From the NCBI RefSeq assembly GCF_040253635.1, contig NZ_JBEJGX010000003.1, positions 3,658,001 through 3,722,000 of the forward strand: a stretch of 64,000 nt of DNA, read 5' to 3'. This document shows positions 9,901 through 16,992 of the stretch, one piece after another. Below the pieces are notes generated by a model that was given only the letters and a program-made list of their open reading frames with translations, made no database searches and was not told the origin of the DNA. Origin of the DNA: Streptomyces sp. Edi2 (lineage in GTDB: Bacteria > Actinomycetota > Actinomycetes > Streptomycetales > Streptomycetaceae). Position 1 is the first letter of the stretch, and each line of letters begins with the position of its first letter. Made by a program: the position numbers and the translations under genes.

Positions 9901-10552
9901 CGACCTCACCCACTCCGGCTGGACCCAGGCCCTGACCGAAGCCCGCGAAACCCTCCGGACCCGCCTCGCCACCGAGCCCGACACCGGCTCGGCCTCCGAA
10001 AGCACCCCCGCCATTCCCACCACCCCCACCACTCTCACCGCTCCTTCCACCCCCGCGCCGCAGCCCGACCAGAAGGAATGCGCCCCCGTGCCCACCGTCG
10101 CAGAAGTTCCCACCGCACCCACCGTCACCACGAAGGAGGGATTCCTGCACGCACTGGAGACCTCGGCCGCCGCCGACCGCACCTGCAAGAAACACGAGTC
10201 GGTGCGCTACGCCCTGAAGTCCGCCCTGCTCTGGGCAGAGCTCCAGCCGGCCGATTCCCCGCTCGTCGACGTCAGCTGCCTCACGGACAACGGCCTGTTC
10301 CTCTACGAGGTCCTGGGCGCCGGCCGCTCCACCTACGAAGACCTCCGCTCGGGAGCGACCCGCCTCCTGGAGATCAACCACACCCTGCCCACCCCGGCCG
10401 ACAGCCTCTACCTGGTCCTCTCCGAACCCCCCACGGAGGACTGGTCCGCCGACACCATCCACGACGTCTTCCACATCCACGTCCTCTGGCGCACCCCGGA
10501 CAGCTGGGGCGGCGACAGCCCGGAGTCCGCCCTGACGCCCGGCCAGAAGTAA
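6938..10552 (+). CDS. HelD-like superfamily 1 NTPase (RNA polymerase recycling motor) with long C-terminal extension
   Basis: A 1204-residue protein starting at ATG 6938 with AGGGAGGA upstream. The N-terminal part matches HelD: a helical start, EYGGLGDESLVF, YIGRRGV, then RMRDIVETIRRDQ. Walker A is GGPGTGKS (residues 254-261), Walker B DEAQD (527-531), motif VI LYIALTR (725-731). HelD NTPases pull stalled RNA polymerase off DNA. Usual length is about 700-780 residues. Here a low-complexity Pro/Thr/Glu linker (about 768-817, with six ATE repeats) leads to a beta-rich, possibly OB-like segment (827-900), a helical domain (900-1020), a second linker, and a final alpha/beta domain (1064-1204). 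That last domain has an order of elements like a PD-(D/E)XK fold without the lysine. Codon 157 is TTA (7406-7408), so translation may need bldA tRNA. Confidence 0.8.
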   Translation: MSATTRDEVIAVEQKAVDHAYDCYRARLAQMSGASAATASASGKDSIANRIEAEARAEEYGGLGDESLVFSRVDAPEEPGGEHRPWYIGRRGVRDAVNEPVVLLWTSPLAKKWLEARPEAPGEVSLRRQLRCVQRVVEGYFDEIARTAPAAPSAPVLPTSSTPVPEPRPAADDSRPAAAPEAPVPAPGKQRPPSRTPGDAARRRRRKTLQPDDFLLRELQRSRSGRMRDIVETIRRDQMDLVTGSPSDILVVQGGPGTGKSGVGLHRVTWLVNNEHFKAQDILVIGPHQRFLDYVGQVLPTLGTRDVNAVQLTRLWEGEIHGTDTPAARLVKSDERMAAVLRRRIDNDCRPEVLDDLTTAPSFEGDEPAVVVTAGSTTLRVPRTEVLALLDETRGGDGAYRERRERFRSLFVDRLLQELAAIAPRRGQGGTIRRDLERNRRVERLVDRIWPSPGAREALRTLYDSADLLGTCAAGILDDDEQAALHRPRAASADADPWTLDDHVCLEELRFLISGETPRRYGHIVVDEAQDLTPMQARALRRRCAVNGSMTVLGDLAQATGPHTHTSWDRLGTLLSDHGDWHVAELTTSYRVPAEIMEFVAPLARAVAPALPYPQAVREAGDGAVRTLATEPWKLLDDTAAQVTRLVGTSDGNTPRSVAVIVPDDSGWLDEIGRHLDERAGLTAQGRETVSVLAAAQAKGMEYDHVLVVEPATIADRGPAGHRQLYIALTRSTQTLTVLHTSALPEVLTHPDGALAADTNGTFEQPEAPKPPKAPATETTDPTESTESTEPTEATEATEATEATEATEATETTEPGTAQGAIPPIGTDIRVRVLGPGPGGRYKVKALAPDLDRPLVLTVRHGSAPPHRGEKLDCWVFANETNQSVLTTDQRGRKPLSPTMAERYAAALDVLDELLTGDGDIPQDARGRLSDLQAMAHRVLRREQVDWVDVRCVLGSPDRHRLGVLRDLMAGAHRALKDNTLDTGRLRHDLTHSGWTQALTEARETLRTRLATEPDTGSASESTPAIPTTPTTLTAPSTPAPQPDQKECAPVPTVAEVPTAPTVTTKEGFLHALETSAAADRTCKKHESVRYALKSALLWAELQPADSPLVDVSCLTDNGLFLYEVLGAGRSTYEDLRSGATRLLEINHTLPTPADSLYLVLSEPPTEDWSADTIHDVFHIHVLWRTPDSWGGDSPESALTPGQK
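9317..9370. repeat. In-frame 9-bp repeat inside the HelD-like gene, GCCACCGAA x 6
   Basis: Six perfect copies encode Ala-Thr-Glu repeats in the linker after the motor domain. Related TES/TEP units flank them. The tract lengthens an interdomain linker and is a likely site of length variation between strains. Confidence 0.95.
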
Positions 10553-10821
10553 CATAGCCGCCCTGCTCCCAAGCCAATCCGTGCAGTGGGGCGCATCGGC
10601 CTGCCCCCCAACCGGCCCGCGAGGGACCTGATTTCCCTGCTGGTCGCGTCCGCCACGGCGGTTCCTCGGGGCAACCAATGGGTCTTGCCACAGGTAAGGA
10701 TCAGACGGGTCTGGGAGGTCGGCCCTCCTCGCTTGACCGGGCCGAACCCGGCCGACCGCGGGATCGCGGTAACCACGGAGATCCACACGCACGCGCCCTC
10801 TGCACTGCCGTACGACAGGAA
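10553..10821. other. Intergenic stretch with no recognised gene
   Basis: About 270 bases lie between the HelD-like gene and the terminator next to tRNA-Ala. Short open frames exist on both strands, but none has a ribosome binding site, a recognisable domain or a convincing start. I see no copy of the tRNA 3' end that would mark an integration site. Confidence 0.5.
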
Positions 10822-10855
10822 AAAGCCCCCACCGAATCTCCCCGGTGGGGGCTTT
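10822..10855 (-). terminator. Rho-independent terminator after tRNA-Ala
   Basis: A perfect 13-bp stem (AAAGCCCCCACCG / CGGTGGGGGCTTT) with an 8-base loop. Read leftward it ends in a run of T residues, ten bases past the tRNA 3' end. It can also stop rightward transcription from the HelD-like gene. Confidence 0.9.
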
Positions 10856-10864
10856 GACGCGCTG

Positions 10865-10937
10865 TGGACCTGAGGGGATTCGAACCCCTGACCCCCTCGT
10901 TGCGAACGAGGTGCGCTACCAGCTGCGCCACAGGCCC
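10865..10937 (-). tRNA. tRNA-Ala, anticodon CGC
   Basis: A 73-nt cloverleaf. The acceptor stem GGGCCTG pairs with CAGGTCC (one G-T pair) and the discriminator base is A. The anticodon stem CCTCG/CGAGG encloses the loop TTCGCAA, giving anticodon CGC for GCG codons. The T arm has GGTTCGAATCC. The 3' CCA is not encoded. GCG is a very common alanine codon in this genome. Confidence 0.97.
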
Positions 10938-11012
10938 TTGCGACGAGTGAAACTCTAGCATCTCGGTCGCGGTGCTCGGAAATCGCTTCCGGTGCTGGTC
11001 AGCCGAGGGCCG

Positions 11013-12059
11013 TCACTCGTTCGCCGCGCGCGGGCGGTCCTCGTTCTCGTACTGGTCGAAGAGGGGGGTGCGGCCGCGGGTGCGGCGGCCGGGGTGGGTG
11101 GGGCGGTCCTGGGAGGGGGTGTCGGCGTGGGGGTGGTCGGCGGCGGCGCTGGAGCGGGCGGAGCTCCAGGCGTCCTCGGCGTCCAGGTCGACGTGGCTGG
11201 TGGCACGGGGGGCGACCGGCGCGGTGACGTAGGTGGGGAGGGGGACGGGGACCGGGTCCCAGCTGCCGGCGGCGGGGCGCGGGCGTTCGCGTTCGCGCTG
11301 CTGGTCGACCCACTCGGCGTGGTCGGTCTCCTCGACCAGGGCGCGGCGGCCCGCGGTATGGGCGGGGGTCGCGGGGCGGGGCGGTTCCGGGGCGGCGTCG
11401 GGCGGGGTGTCAGCGCGGACGTCGGCCGGGTGATCAGCGACGGGCGGCTGGTCGGCCGCCTGCTGAGGGCGGGCCCGGCGTCCCTCCCGCAGGCGCTGGG
11501 CCGCGGCCTCCGCCTTGCGCCGGTCCATGGTGAAGGTGAAGCGCCGCCGCTCCTGGGCGCGCAGGTAAATGATGTACGCGGTCAGCAGGAGGGCGGGCAG
11601 GGCGGGGGCCCAGAGGAAGGGGAGGCCGCCGACCGCGGCGACGATGGCGCCGGCGGTGAAGGTGAGGAAGAGGACGGTGGTGGTGCGCCGGCGGCGGGCG
11701 AGGACCTTGGCGCGCTTGGTCCGCTCGGCGGCGGAGGGGCGCGGCGGCGCGGCCTGCACCCGGGTGTGGGGAGCCTCGGCCGGGTCCGCCGCGGGGTCGC
11801 CGAAGGCCCGGGCGGCGGCCTCGCCGGCCGGGGCGTCCGGGTCCACGTCGTCGCCCGCATCGTCGGCGGGGTGCTCCCCGCGTGCCTTGTCGTAACGGCG
11901 CTGCATCGCCGCCCGTCCGGACAGCAGCCGGATGGCGGTGCTGAAGCGCTCGGTCGGACGGGCCTCGTTGAGCTCGTCCTGCCTACGGAGCCACATCGGC
12001 ACCAAGTAGGCGGCCCAGGCCCCGACGATGACTGCGTAGATGAGGCCGCTGCTTCTCAC
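11013..12059 (-). CDS. sepX: Divisome protein SepX/GlpR
   Basis: A 348-residue membrane protein. An N-terminal helix (residues about 5-22, SSGLIYAVIVGAWAAYLVPM) is followed by the conserved WLRRQDELNEARPTERFSTA segment. A central hydrophobic hairpin lies near 128-168, and a long charged, Pro/Ala-rich cytoplasmic tail follows. This matches the actinobacterial protein named SepX in Streptomyces (needed for cross-walls and sporulation septa) and GlpR in corynebacteria, the membrane receptor for the gephyrin-like MoeA homologue Glp. The nearby moeA supports that pairing. The start is GTG 12059 with a weak ribosome binding site. Two GACAC motifs lie upstream. Confidence 0.88.
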   Translation of the reverse strand: MRSSGLIYAVIVGAWAAYLVPMWLRRQDELNEARPTERFSTAIRLLSGRAAMQRRYDKARGEHPADDAGDDVDPDAPAGEAAARAFGDPAADPAEAPHTRVQAAPPRPSAAERTKRAKVLARRRRTTTVLFLTFTAGAIVAAVGGLPFLWAPALPALLLTAYIIYLRAQERRRFTFTMDRRKAEAAAQRLREGRRARPQQAADQPPVADHPADVRADTPPDAAPEPPRPATPAHTAGRRALVEETDHAEWVDQQRERERPRPAAGSWDPVPVPLPTYVTAPVAPRATSHVDLDAEDAWSSARSSAAADHPHADTPSQDRPTHPGRRTRGRTPLFDQYENEDRPRAANE

Positions 12060-12110
12060 AACTCACACGGTAGAGGGGTTTGCAGGGGGCCATCCGCCAA
12101 TTGGGCCGGT

Positions 12111-12167
12111 GTGTCGCACGATCTGGCTGATATCTCGAACTTTTTTGTGATGGTAGAGATCAGTGTC
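12111..12167 (-). promoter_or_regulatory. GACAC motifs upstream of sepX (possible WhiA sites)
   Basis: Read on the minus strand, GACAC occurs at 12115-12111 and 12167-12163, about 52 and 104 bases before the sepX start. GACAC is the core of WhiA binding sites in Streptomyces, and sepX acts in sporulation septation. The surrounding 12060-12211 interval is AT-rich for this genome and is the likely promoter region. A five-base motif alone is weak evidence. Confidence 0.35.
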
Positions 12168-12211
12168 TTCCGCCGATCCGGTCCATCAGGGAATAGAATC
12201 GAACGTTTATT

Positions 12212-12826
12212 TTATTTGTGGGGTGTGCCGGGAGCGCTGGGCTTCTCCCTGCGCCAGCGGCTGAGCAGGCCTTCGGGTACTTCTTCCGCGGTGAGAGCGA
12301 AGACCAGGTGGTCGCGCCAGGCGCCGTCGATGTGGAGGTAGCGCGGGCGGGTGCCCTCTTCGCGAAAGCCGAGCTTTTCGACCACCCGGCGGCTGGGGAC
12401 GTTCTCCGGGCGAATGCAGATCTCGATGCGGTGCAGTCCCACGGACCGGAAACAGTGGTCGGCGGCGAGCGCCACGGCGGTCGGGATGACACCGCGGCCG
12501 GCGACTTCCCGGTCGACCCAGTAGCCGATATGGCCGGAGCACATGGAGCCCCAGGTGATCCCGGCGACCGTCAGCTGGCCGACGAGCCGGCCGCGGTACT
12601 CGACGACGAACGGCAGCATCCGGCCCGCGTGCGCCTCGGCGCGGAGGTGGCGGACCATCTGACGGTACGTGGGGCGGTGCGGCGGGACGAGGCCGGGCGG
12701 GGGCGGCGGGACGGTCGCTTCCCAGGGGCGCAGCCAGTCGCGGTTACGGCGGTTGACCTCGCGCCAGGCCCGTTGGTCGCGCAGCTTTATCGGGCGGAGG
12801 GTCACCTCTCCGTCCGTGAGGACCAC
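12212..12826 (-). CDS. RimJ/RimL-type GNAT N-acetyltransferase
   Basis: A 204-residue acetyl-CoA-dependent N-acetyltransferase of the ribosomal-protein-alanine type. It opens with LTDGEVTLRPIKLRDQRAWR. The acetyl-CoA binding region GRGVIPTAVALAADHCF, then HRIEICIRPEN and LGFREEGTRPRYLHIDG, are characteristic of RimJ. The GTG start is 14 bases after the mogA stop, so it belongs to the galU-moeA-moaC-mogA transcription unit. It could acetylate a ribosomal protein or another N-terminus; its conserved position near sepX/glpR and moeA is noted in many actinobacteria. Confidence 0.85.
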   Translation of the reverse strand: MVLTDGEVTLRPIKLRDQRAWREVNRRNRDWLRPWEATVPPPPPGLVPPHRPTYRQMVRHLRAEAHAGRMLPFVVEYRGRLVGQLTVAGITWGSMCSGHIGYWVDREVAGRGVIPTAVALAADHCFRSVGLHRIEICIRPENVPSRRVVEKLGFREEGTRPRYLHIDGAWRDHLVFALTAEEVPEGLLSRWRREKPSAPGTPHK

Positions 12827-12840
12827 CGGCCAGGGCGCGT

Positions 12841-13344
12841 TCAGCTCGGGCTCCCGGATGGTCTGGGGTGGTCGCCGCCGCGGATCTGGTCGACGGCGTG
12901 CGGCAGGATGTCGGCGAGGACGGCGAGGCCGTCGCGGACCCCACCGGTCGAGCCGGGGAGGTTGACGATCAGGGTCGTACCGGCGACGCCCGCCAGTCCC
13001 CGGGAGAGCGCGGCGGTGGGCACCTTCGTACGGCCGGCGGCGCGGATCGCCTCGGGGATGCCGGGGATCTCGTAGTCCAGGACCTGGCGGGTGGCCTCGG
13101 GGGTGCGGTCGGTGGGCGACAGGCCCGTACCGCCGGTGGTCAGGACGACGGCGTAGCGGGCGGAGGCGACGGCGCCGCGCAGGGCGGCCTCCACCGGTTC
13201 TCCGTCGGGCACCACCTGCGGGCCGTCGACCTCGAAGCCCATCGCGGTCAGGCCCTCGGCGAGCAGCGGACCGCCCTTGTCGGGGTAGAGGCCGGCCGCG
13301 GCGCGGTTGGAGGCGGTGACGACCAGGGCGCGGGCGGGGCTCAT
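12841..13344 (-). CDS. mogA: Molybdopterin adenylyltransferase (MogA/MoaB family)
   Basis: A 167-residue enzyme that adenylates molybdopterin before molybdate insertion. It opens with [20 protein letters not shown]. The substrate-binding [16 protein letters not shown] motif is near residue 77, and [16 protein letters not shown] follows, all typical of MogA/MoaB. The ATG overlaps the moaC stop (ATGA), giving tight coupling. It acts between MoaC and MoeA in the cofactor pathway, and all three genes are adjacent here. Confidence 0.9.
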   Translation of the reverse strand: MSPARALVVTASNRAAAGLYPDKGGPLLAEGLTAMGFEVDGPQVVPDGEPVEAALRGAVASARYAVVLTTGGTGLSPTDRTPEATRQVLDYEIPGIPEAIRAAGRTKVPTAALSRGLAGVAGTTLIVNLPGSTGGVRDGLAVLADILPHAVDQIRGGDHPRPSGSPS

Positions 13345-13823
13345 GACCGGCTCCAGTCGCCGGACTTGCCGCCGGTCTTCTCCTCCACGCGGATATCGGA
13401 GATGACCGCTGCCTTGTCGACGGCCTTGACCATGTCGACGACGGTGAGCGCGGCGACCGAGACAGCGGTCAGGGCCTCCATCTCGACGCCCGTGCGGTCG
13501 GTGGTCTTGACGGTGGCCGTGATCTCGACGGCGTCGTCGGTGAGGGAGAGGTCCACCGTGACGCCGGAGACGGCCAGCGGGTGGCACAGCGGGATCAGCT
13601 CGGGGGTGCGCTTGGCGCCCATGATGCCGGCGATCCGGGCGGTGGCCAGGGCGTCGCCCTTGGGCATGCCCTCGCCCCGCAGCAGCTCGATGACCTGCGC
13701 GGAGACCAGGACGCGGCCGCGGGCGGCGGCCGTGCGGGCGGTGACGTCCTTCGCGGAGACGTCGACCATCCGCGCCGCGCCCGCCGCGTCGAGATGGGTG
13801 AGGTGTTGCTGGCCGCTGCTCAT
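13341..13823 (-). CDS. moaC: Cyclic pyranopterin monophosphate synthase MoaC
   Basis: A 160-residue protein converting 3',8-cyclo-GTP to cyclic pyranopterin monophosphate, an early molybdenum cofactor step. Conserved blocks are [37 protein letters not shown], the active-site motif LIPLCHPL, and [21 protein letters not shown]. The chosen ATG (13823) has GGAGAAC five bases upstream, and an upstream in-frame start lacks one. It overlaps mogA and follows moeA by 61 bp. Confidence 0.93.
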   Translation of the reverse strand: MSSGQQHLTHLDAAGAARMVDVSAKDVTARTAAARGRVLVSAQVIELLRGEGMPKGDALATARIAGIMGAKRTPELIPLCHPLAVSGVTVDLSLTDDAVEITATVKTTDRTGVEMEALTAVSVAALTVVDMVKAVDKAAVISDIRVEEKTGGKSGDWSRS

Positions 13824-13884
13824 CGTTCTCCCGGTACCCAAACTGCCGCCTGTGGGACGACACCGTACCCCCGGCGGCAGCGGG

Positions 13885-15201
13885 CTACCCGAGCAGGACG
13901 AGGTCCACCTCGGCGCCCGCGGCGACCTCGGTGGTGTCCTCGGGGACGATGATCAGCGCGTTGGCGTGCGCCATGGCCTTGATCAGGTGGGAGCCTGCGC
14001 CGCCGACGGGGGTGACCGTGCCGGCGTCGGCGTCGTAGGAACCGCGCAGGAACTGGCGCTTCCCCTTGGGTGAGGAGGCGATGGCGTCGGTGCACCGGGC
14101 GGGGGTGACGGGGCGGTGCACCTCGGGCAGCCCCCTCAGGGCCCGGATGGCGGGCCGGACGAACAGCTCGAAAGAGACGTACGAGCTGACGGGGTTGCCG
14201 GGCAGTGCGAGGAGCGGGGTGCGGTCGGGGCCGATGAGGCCGAAGCCCTGGGGCTTGCCCGGCTGCATGGCGAGCCTGCGGAACTCGACCGTGCCTTCGT
14301 CGGCGGACAGGGCGGTCAGGGTCTCCTTGACCACGTCGTACGCGCCGACGCTGACGCCGCCGCTGGTGACGACGAGGTCGGCCCGGATGAGCTGGTCCTC
14401 CAGCGTGGAGCGAAGGGTCTCGGCGTCGTCGGCGACGGCGCCGACACGGTAGGGGATCGCGCCGGCGGCGCGAGCGGCGGCGGTGAGCTGGAAGCTGTTG
14501 GAGTCGTGGATCTGCCCGGGGCCCAACGCCTCGCCGGGCTGGACCAGTTCACTGCCGGTCGACAGCACCACGACCCGCGGGCGGGGGCGCACCTTGACCG
14601 TGCCGCGGCCGATGGCGGCGAGCAGGCCGATCTGGGAGGGGCCGAGCACCGTGCCCGCCCGCAGGGCCGGCTCGCCCTCGGTGGCATCGCTGCCGCGGGT
14701 GCGGATATGGGCGCCGGCGGCGGCCGGGCGGTGGACGCGGACCTCGCCGGCGGCGTCCTGGGGGGCGGCGCTGTGGGCACGCATCGTGGCGGCCGGCCCC
14801 TCGCCCGTGCCGCCGTCGGTCCATTCGACGGGGACGACGGCCCCGGCGCCGGGCGGCAGCGGGGCGCCGGTCATGATGCGCGCGGCCTGGCCGGGGCCGA
14901 TCTCCGGCAGTGCGCCGCTGCCCGCCGCGACATCGCCGAGGACGGTGAGGGTGACCGGTGCCTCTTCCGTGGCGCCCGCGACATCGGCGGCGCGGACCGC
15001 GTAGCCGTCCATGGAGCTGTTGTCGAAGGGCGGCAGGGCGACGGGGACCGTGATGTCCTCGACCAGGACGCAGCCCTGGGCTTCGAGGAGCTGCAGCTCG
15101 ATCGGGTCCAGCGGGGCGATCTTCGCCAGGACGTCGTCGAGGTGCTCGGCCACCGACCAGACGCGGTCCTGGTGGCGGGTCTGGCCGGTGGCGTGGTTCA
15201 A
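13885..15201 (-). CDS. moeA: Molybdopterin molybdotransferase MoeA, gephyrin-like (Glp)
   Basis: A 438-residue protein that in the classic role inserts molybdate into adenylated molybdopterin. The N-terminal region has [15 protein letters not shown] and the signature [18 protein letters not shown]. The MoCF domain has [20 protein letters not shown] and [13 protein letters not shown], and a C-terminal domain IV is present. Its position in a cluster with sepX/glpR matches corynebacterial Glp, which binds FtsZ and the receptor GlpR. The best start is TTG 15201, with GAGGAG (inside the end of galU) ten bases upstream. Whether it works in division, cofactor synthesis or both cannot be read from sequence. 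Confidence 0.9.
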   Translation of the reverse strand: MNHATGQTRHQDRVWSVAEHLDDVLAKIAPLDPIELQLLEAQGCVLVEDITVPVALPPFDNSSMDGYAVRAADVAGATEEAPVTLTVLGDVAAGSGALPEIGPGQAARIMTGAPLPPGAGAVVPVEWTDGGTGEGPAATMRAHSAAPQDAAGEVRVHRPAAAGAHIRTRGSDATEGEPALRAGTVLGPSQIGLLAAIGRGTVKVRPRPRVVVLSTGSELVQPGEALGPGQIHDSNSFQLTAAARAAGAIPYRVGAVADDAETLRSTLEDQLIRADLVVTSGGVSVGAYDVVKETLTALSADEGTVEFRRLAMQPGKPQGFGLIGPDRTPLLALPGNPVSSYVSFELFVRPAIRALRGLPEVHRPVTPARCTDAIASSPKGKRQFLRGSYDADAGTVTPVGGAGSHLIKAMAHANALIIVPEDTTEVAAGAEVDLVLLG

Positions 15202-15205
15202 CGTC

Positions 15206-16108
15206 TCACATCTCCTCGGTGACGTAACTGCGAAGCCAGGACCGGAAGTCCGGGCCCAGGTCTTCACGTTCGCATGCCAGTCGGACAATGGCACGCAGAT
15301 AGTCGCCGCGGTCGCCGGTGTCATAGCGGCGGCCCTTGAAGACGACGCCGTGCACCGGGCCGCCCAGGGCGGGGTCGGCGGCCAGCGCCTGGAGGGCGTC
15401 GGTGAGCTGGATCTCGCCGCCGCGGCCCGGGGCGGTCTTGCGCAGCACCTCGAAGACGGCCGGGTCGAGGACGTAACGGCCGATGATGGCGAGGTTGCTG
15501 GGCGCCTCCGCCGGGTCGGGCTTCTCGACCAGGTCGGAGACGGCCACGACATCGTCGTCACCGGTGGGCGCGGCGGCGGCGCAGCCGTAGAGGTGGATCT
15601 GCGCCGGGTCGACCTCCATGAGGGCGATCACGGAGCCGCCGTACTGCTCCTGTATCTCGACCATGCGCGCCAGCAGCGGGTCACGGGGGTCGATCAGGTC
15701 GTCGCCGAGGAGGACCGCGAAGGGCTGGTCGCCGACGTGCGGTGCGGCACACAGCACCGCGTGGCCCAGCCCCCTGGGGTCGCCCTGCCGTACGTAGTGC
15801 ATGGTCGCCAGGTCGCTGGACTCCTGCACCTTGGCGAGCCGGGACTCGTCGCCCTTGCGGTGCAGGGCCTCTTCGAGCTCGTAGTTGCGGTCGAAGTGGT
15901 CCTCGAGCGGGCGCTTGTTGCGGCCCGTCACCATCAGCACGTCGGAGAGTCCGGCGGCGGCCGCCTCCTCCACCACGTACTGGATGGCGGGCTTGTCGAC
16001 GACCGGAAGCATCTCCTTGGGTGTGGCCTTGGTGGCGGGGAGAAACCGGGTGCCGAGGCCGGCTGCGGGGATGACAGCCTTGCTGATCCGTGTGTGCGAT
16101 GGGGTCAT
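15206..16108 (-). CDS. galU: UTP-glucose-1-phosphate uridylyltransferase
   Basis: A 300-residue nucleotidyltransferase making UDP-glucose for wall polymers, trehalose and glycosylation. It has the nucleotide-binding GLGTRFLPATKATPKEMLPV, the VDKPAIQYVVEEA motif, LLGDDLID, and the sugar-binding VEKPDPAEAPSNLAIIGRYV, followed by GRGGEIQLTDAL. An ATG at 16120 would add four residues; neither start has a strong ribosome binding site. The gene leads the leftward moeA-moaC-mogA-rimJ unit (5-bp gap to moeA) and diverges from the folate enzyme at 16190. Confidence 0.93.
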   Translation of the reverse strand: MTPSHTRISKAVIPAAGLGTRFLPATKATPKEMLPVVDKPAIQYVVEEAAAAGLSDVLMVTGRNKRPLEDHFDRNYELEEALHRKGDESRLAKVQESSDLATMHYVRQGDPRGLGHAVLCAAPHVGDQPFAVLLGDDLIDPRDPLLARMVEIQEQYGGSVIALMEVDPAQIHLYGCAAAAPTGDDDVVAVSDLVEKPDPAEAPSNLAIIGRYVLDPAVFEVLRKTAPGRGGEIQLTDALQALAADPALGGPVHGVVFKGRRYDTGDRGDYLRAIVRLACEREDLGPDFRSWLRSYVTEEM

Positions 16109-16189
16109 GCGCGACACCATAACCGGCCCTATCGGAACGATGATGAGGGTCTGGTGAATAGAGCATGAGAGCGGGAGCAAGGGCACACC

Positions 16190-16891
16190 GTGAGCATTGA
16201 CGACGATAAAAAGCGCAGGTTGCGGCGGCACCTCCTGGAGGTGAGGAGAGCGTTGCCGCCGGATGTCGTCGCCGTGACGGGCGAGGAGCTGGCCCGGCGG
16301 ACGCTGGAGCTGGACGAGTTGGCCGCGCCCGCCGGCGTGCGCCACGGCGGCCCCTGCGACGCCGACGAAGCCGACGACGCCGGCATCCCTGGCAGCCCTG
16401 GCAGCCCTGGCGGCCCGCCCACCGTCGCGGCCTATGTGTCGATAGGCGGCGAACCCTCCACCCGCGCCCTGCTGGACCGGCTGCGGACGGCCGGGGTGCG
16501 GGTGCTGCTGCCCGTCCTGCTGCCGGACAACGATCTGGACTGGGCGCTCTACGAGGGTGCCGGACGGCTCGTACGGGCCGGCCGGGGGCTGCTGGAACCG
16601 GACGGGACCCGGCTGGGCCCCGAGGCCGTCACCCAGGCCGATGTGGTGCTGCTGCCGGGGCTCGCGGTGGACCGCGGCGGGCTGCGACTGGGGCGCGGCG
16701 GCGGCTCCTACGACCGGGTACTGGCCCGGCTGGAGCGGGCCGGTGCGCGGGCGTCGCTGGTGGTGCTGCTCTATGACGCGGAGGTGCTGGCCGAGGTGCC
16801 CGCCGAGCCGCACGACCGGCATGTGCATGCCGCGGTGACCCCGTCGGCGGTGCACCGGTTCACGGCACCGGGGGGCCGTACGGAGGGCTGA
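16190..16891 (+). CDS. 5-formyltetrahydrofolate cyclo-ligase
   Basis: A 233-residue ATP-dependent enzyme converting 5-formyl-THF to 5,10-methenyl-THF. The basic N-terminal KKRRLRRHLLEVRRALPPDV motif, VLLPVLLPDNDLDWALYEG, DVVLLPGLAVDRGGLRLGRG and GGGSYDR (ATP/phosphate loop) are family features. Residues about 48-75 hold an acidic and Gly/Ser/Pro insertion (GIPGSPGSPGGPP) longer than in most family members, and its DNA is repetitive. The start is GTG 16190. It diverges from galU, a common actinobacterial arrangement. Confidence 0.9.
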   Translation: MSIDDDKKRRLRRHLLEVRRALPPDVVAVTGEELARRTLELDELAAPAGVRHGGPCDADEADDAGIPGSPGSPGGPPTVAAYVSIGGEPSTRALLDRLRTAGVRVLLPVLLPDNDLDWALYEGAGRLVRAGRGLLEPDGTRLGPEAVTQADVVLLPGLAVDRGGLRLGRGGGSYDRVLARLERAGARASLVVLLYDAEVLAEVPAEPHDRHVHAAVTPSAVHRFTAPGGRTEG

Positions 16892-16900
16892 AGCAAAGAC

Positions 16901-16935
16901 GTCGGGCGGGCCGGAAGTCTTCCGGCCCGCCCGAC
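16901..16935. terminator. Bidirectional terminator hairpin
   Basis: A perfect 15-bp stem (GTCGGGCGGGCCGGA / TCCGGCCCGCCCGAC) with a 5-base loop, between the convergent folate enzyme and penicillin acylase genes. There is no T-run, as is usual for Streptomyces terminators. Confidence 0.85.
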
Positions 16936-16992
16936 GGCGCAGCGATCACCAGGTGACGGCGGAAGCGCCGCCCGCCCCTGAGGGCAGAGCCC

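Noticed and set aside
10553-10937. tRNA-Ala as an integration site for an island containing the HelD-like gene
   Set aside because: I found no direct repeat of the tRNA 3' end, no integrase, and base composition matches the neighbours.
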